This document shows positions 62,589 to 64,000 of a stretch of 64,000 bases of DNA, piece after piece. The position numbers and the translations under genes were made by a program. A model generated the notes under the pieces. That model did not search any database and was not told where the DNA came from. It saw only the letters and a program-made list of their open reading frames with translations. The DNA is from Ipomoea triloba (lineage: Eukaryota > Streptophyta > Magnoliopsida > Solanales > Convolvulaceae): assembly GCF_003576645.1 (NCBI RefSeq), contig NC_044919.1, forward strand, positions 30,428,322 through 30,492,321, read 5' to 3'. Each line of letters starts with the position of its first letter. Within the stretch, counting starts at the first letter, position 1.

Positions 62589-62716
62589 GATCTTCTCTTC
62601 CAAGCTCCAAAAAATCTGTAAGCCATGAAAATTATGGTACGAATGAGTCAAACTTGGGGAGGTGTGCAATCAAAAGATGCTCACCGGCGCACAGGAATAT
62701 TATCGTGCACAAATGA
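62589..62716 (+). CDS. Candidate last exon of the unknown gene
   Basis: After TTTTACAG an open stretch reads SSLPSSKKSVSHENYG, TNESNLGRCAIKRC, SPAHRNIIVHK and stops at TGA 62714-62716. Its composition (S, N, K, H) matches the upstream protein. The acceptor phase (two bases, then codons) fits the donor at 58470 in the frame that would be open without the 4-bp duplication at 58443-58450. In the sequence as given the frame is closed before that donor, so the exon would be untranslated. Confidence 0.5.
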
Positions 62717-63347
62717 GGTACAATTTGATATGTGAACCGTGTTGCTAAAAGTCAGCAAGAAATTTCATTTCCAAATTCTCTTTGATTTGTTTCGTTTTAT
62801 GCCGAGTTTTAATTACTCCGTATATAATATAGGTGTACCAAATATAATAAATGCTTTTTAAAAAATCAAGCATACGAACCATGTGCCATTTTTAATCAAT
62901 TAATCTCTTTAATTTATTCACTTACTCATTTGCATAATCATCAAATATGTGTTTATCGTAATTTCTATTGATCTTAATTTTTCTGAATTTTTCTATTGAT
63001 TTTTGTTTTTTTTTTCTCTAATTACTTTCCTTTTTGTTCTTTTTTAAAAAGTATTTCACTTGGCACAAAAAAAATCTTTAACACCAAAAAGTCACCACTA
63101 TTTATGCTCCAAATTGATTTTTCACACTCTAAATTGAGCTGTATGTACTTCTTACCTTAGGTAATAAGGTAGCCTAGCATCAATGCCTAGCGTTTAAAAT
63201 AAGTACGATACAAAGCAGTTTGAGCATTAGGTATGGGCAAATAAATATAGAAGCTTAATTCAAAATATCAGGTTTGGTAAATCATAAATTCGCCTTTAGA
63301 CTTTAGTTACAATTTATTGAAATATAGTCCAATAGCATTATCAAGTA

Positions 63348-63400
<53 letters not shown>

Positions 63401-64000
63401 CGGAGTATGATTTTAAAAAAATTGTAATATTAAATAGTAAAAATGTCAATTATCATAAATATAAAACATACAAATGTAAGGTGACTTAAGAGTCTTAGAG
63501 CAACCTCAACAATGCTAATTTTTTAGGGGTTTGTGCACGGACATGTAGGAAAGAGAGGGAAGATAGAAGATGAAGAAAGAGGGAAAAAAAAAAGTTGAAA
63601 ACAATTTTTTTTAAAAGATTTTGTTACAAGCCTAATAGGCGCGTGCTTGAGCCAATTGGGCATTGCAATTTCCCCTACGAGCAAGTGGCGTGTTTTTTTT
63701 GTGAATATATTTTTCAATTGTGAGTCTCACAAAAAAGTTATATTTGTAGGAATAAAAATTCATTAAAAACTCATCCCTCCATTAACAAAAAACTCACCCC
63801 TCATGTTTTTGTTATGAAAAAACTCCTCCAAGATCACAAATGTAGTTGCCCTTAGTTGGTCTGATGCTTTTATTTTTATTTATAATAGTTGACACAATAA
63901 TACTAAGACTAAACATGAATGTTCTTATAACAAATAATTAAAAATTAATTTTAACCTATAAATCTATGATAAAAAATGTAATTAACTCATTACCCAAATA
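62717..64000. other. AT-rich DNA at the window edge, no gene seen
   Basis: Contains (TA)n at 63354-63399 followed by TACGGAGTA, and a MITE listed separately. Nothing supports a further gene before the end. Confidence 0.6.
63498..63851. mobile_element. Tourist-like MITE candidate, about 354 bp
   Basis: Left end GAGCAACCTCAACAATG and inverted right end GGGCAACTACATTTGTG are similar, with TTA on both sides (63495-63497 and 63852-63854). The interior (TGTAGGAAAGAGAGGGAAGA, poly-purine, then GC-rich) resembles segments near 34990 and 53165, which suggests one family. Confidence 0.6.

Overview
This is nuclear DNA from a flowering plant, most likely a dicot. The genes have GT-AG introns, and they include a class XI myosin, a YUCCA flavin monooxygenase and two nuclear genes for plastid proteins that carry transit peptides (a CSYS-type glutaredoxin and photosystem I subunit PsaE). 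The intergenic DNA is very AT-rich, with long (TA)n and (TAA)n tracts. The family is less certain: an asterid such as Convolvulaceae would fit, but that is a low-confidence impression.

Layout. 81-7877 (+): the last 26 exons of a myosin XI gene whose motor N-terminus lies upstream of the window. 8-37 kb: a gene-poor stretch with an LTR retroelement lacking gag-pol and filled with satellites (11670-15033), a hAT-type element (23530-24161), several MITEs and a 749-bp assembly gap inside a (TA)n tract. 37132-38680 (+): a three-exon YUCCA gene of the YUC8 group (auxin synthesis). 38.7-48.8 kb: mostly repeats, including a foldback element nested in another. 49014-51016 (+) and 51307-52514 (-): GRXS12-like glutaredoxin and PsaE genes, convergent, 290 bp apart. 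54156-58450 (+), perhaps extending to 62716: a plant gene I do not recognise, with an in-frame repeat array in its largest exon.

Three patterns stand out. First, at least eight elements have terminal inverted repeats and 9-bp target duplications (eight exact, one of them inside a (TAA)n tract; one 8/9), the signature of Mutator-like (MULE) MITEs. One is interrupted by the LTR element, one contains another, and two lie within about 0.2 kb of a start codon. Second, the unknown gene carries a nested in-frame coding minisatellite (264-bp unit, first two copies differing at about 3 positions). It also has a 4-bp tandem duplication (ATGAATGA) exactly at its stop; removing one copy would open the frame into a phase-compatible exon 4.1 kb downstream, so this copy may be a frameshift allele. 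Third, introns of the neighbouring GRXS12 and PsaE genes are largely minisatellites, and a Tourist-like MITE ends 8 bp from a PsaE splice donor.

The four recognised genes act independently: actin-based organelle transport (myosin XI), auxin biosynthesis (YUC), plastid thiol redox control (GRXS12) and photosystem I (PsaE). No operon-like or clustered pathway is visible. All exon boundaries, repeat periods and target duplications were read by eye.
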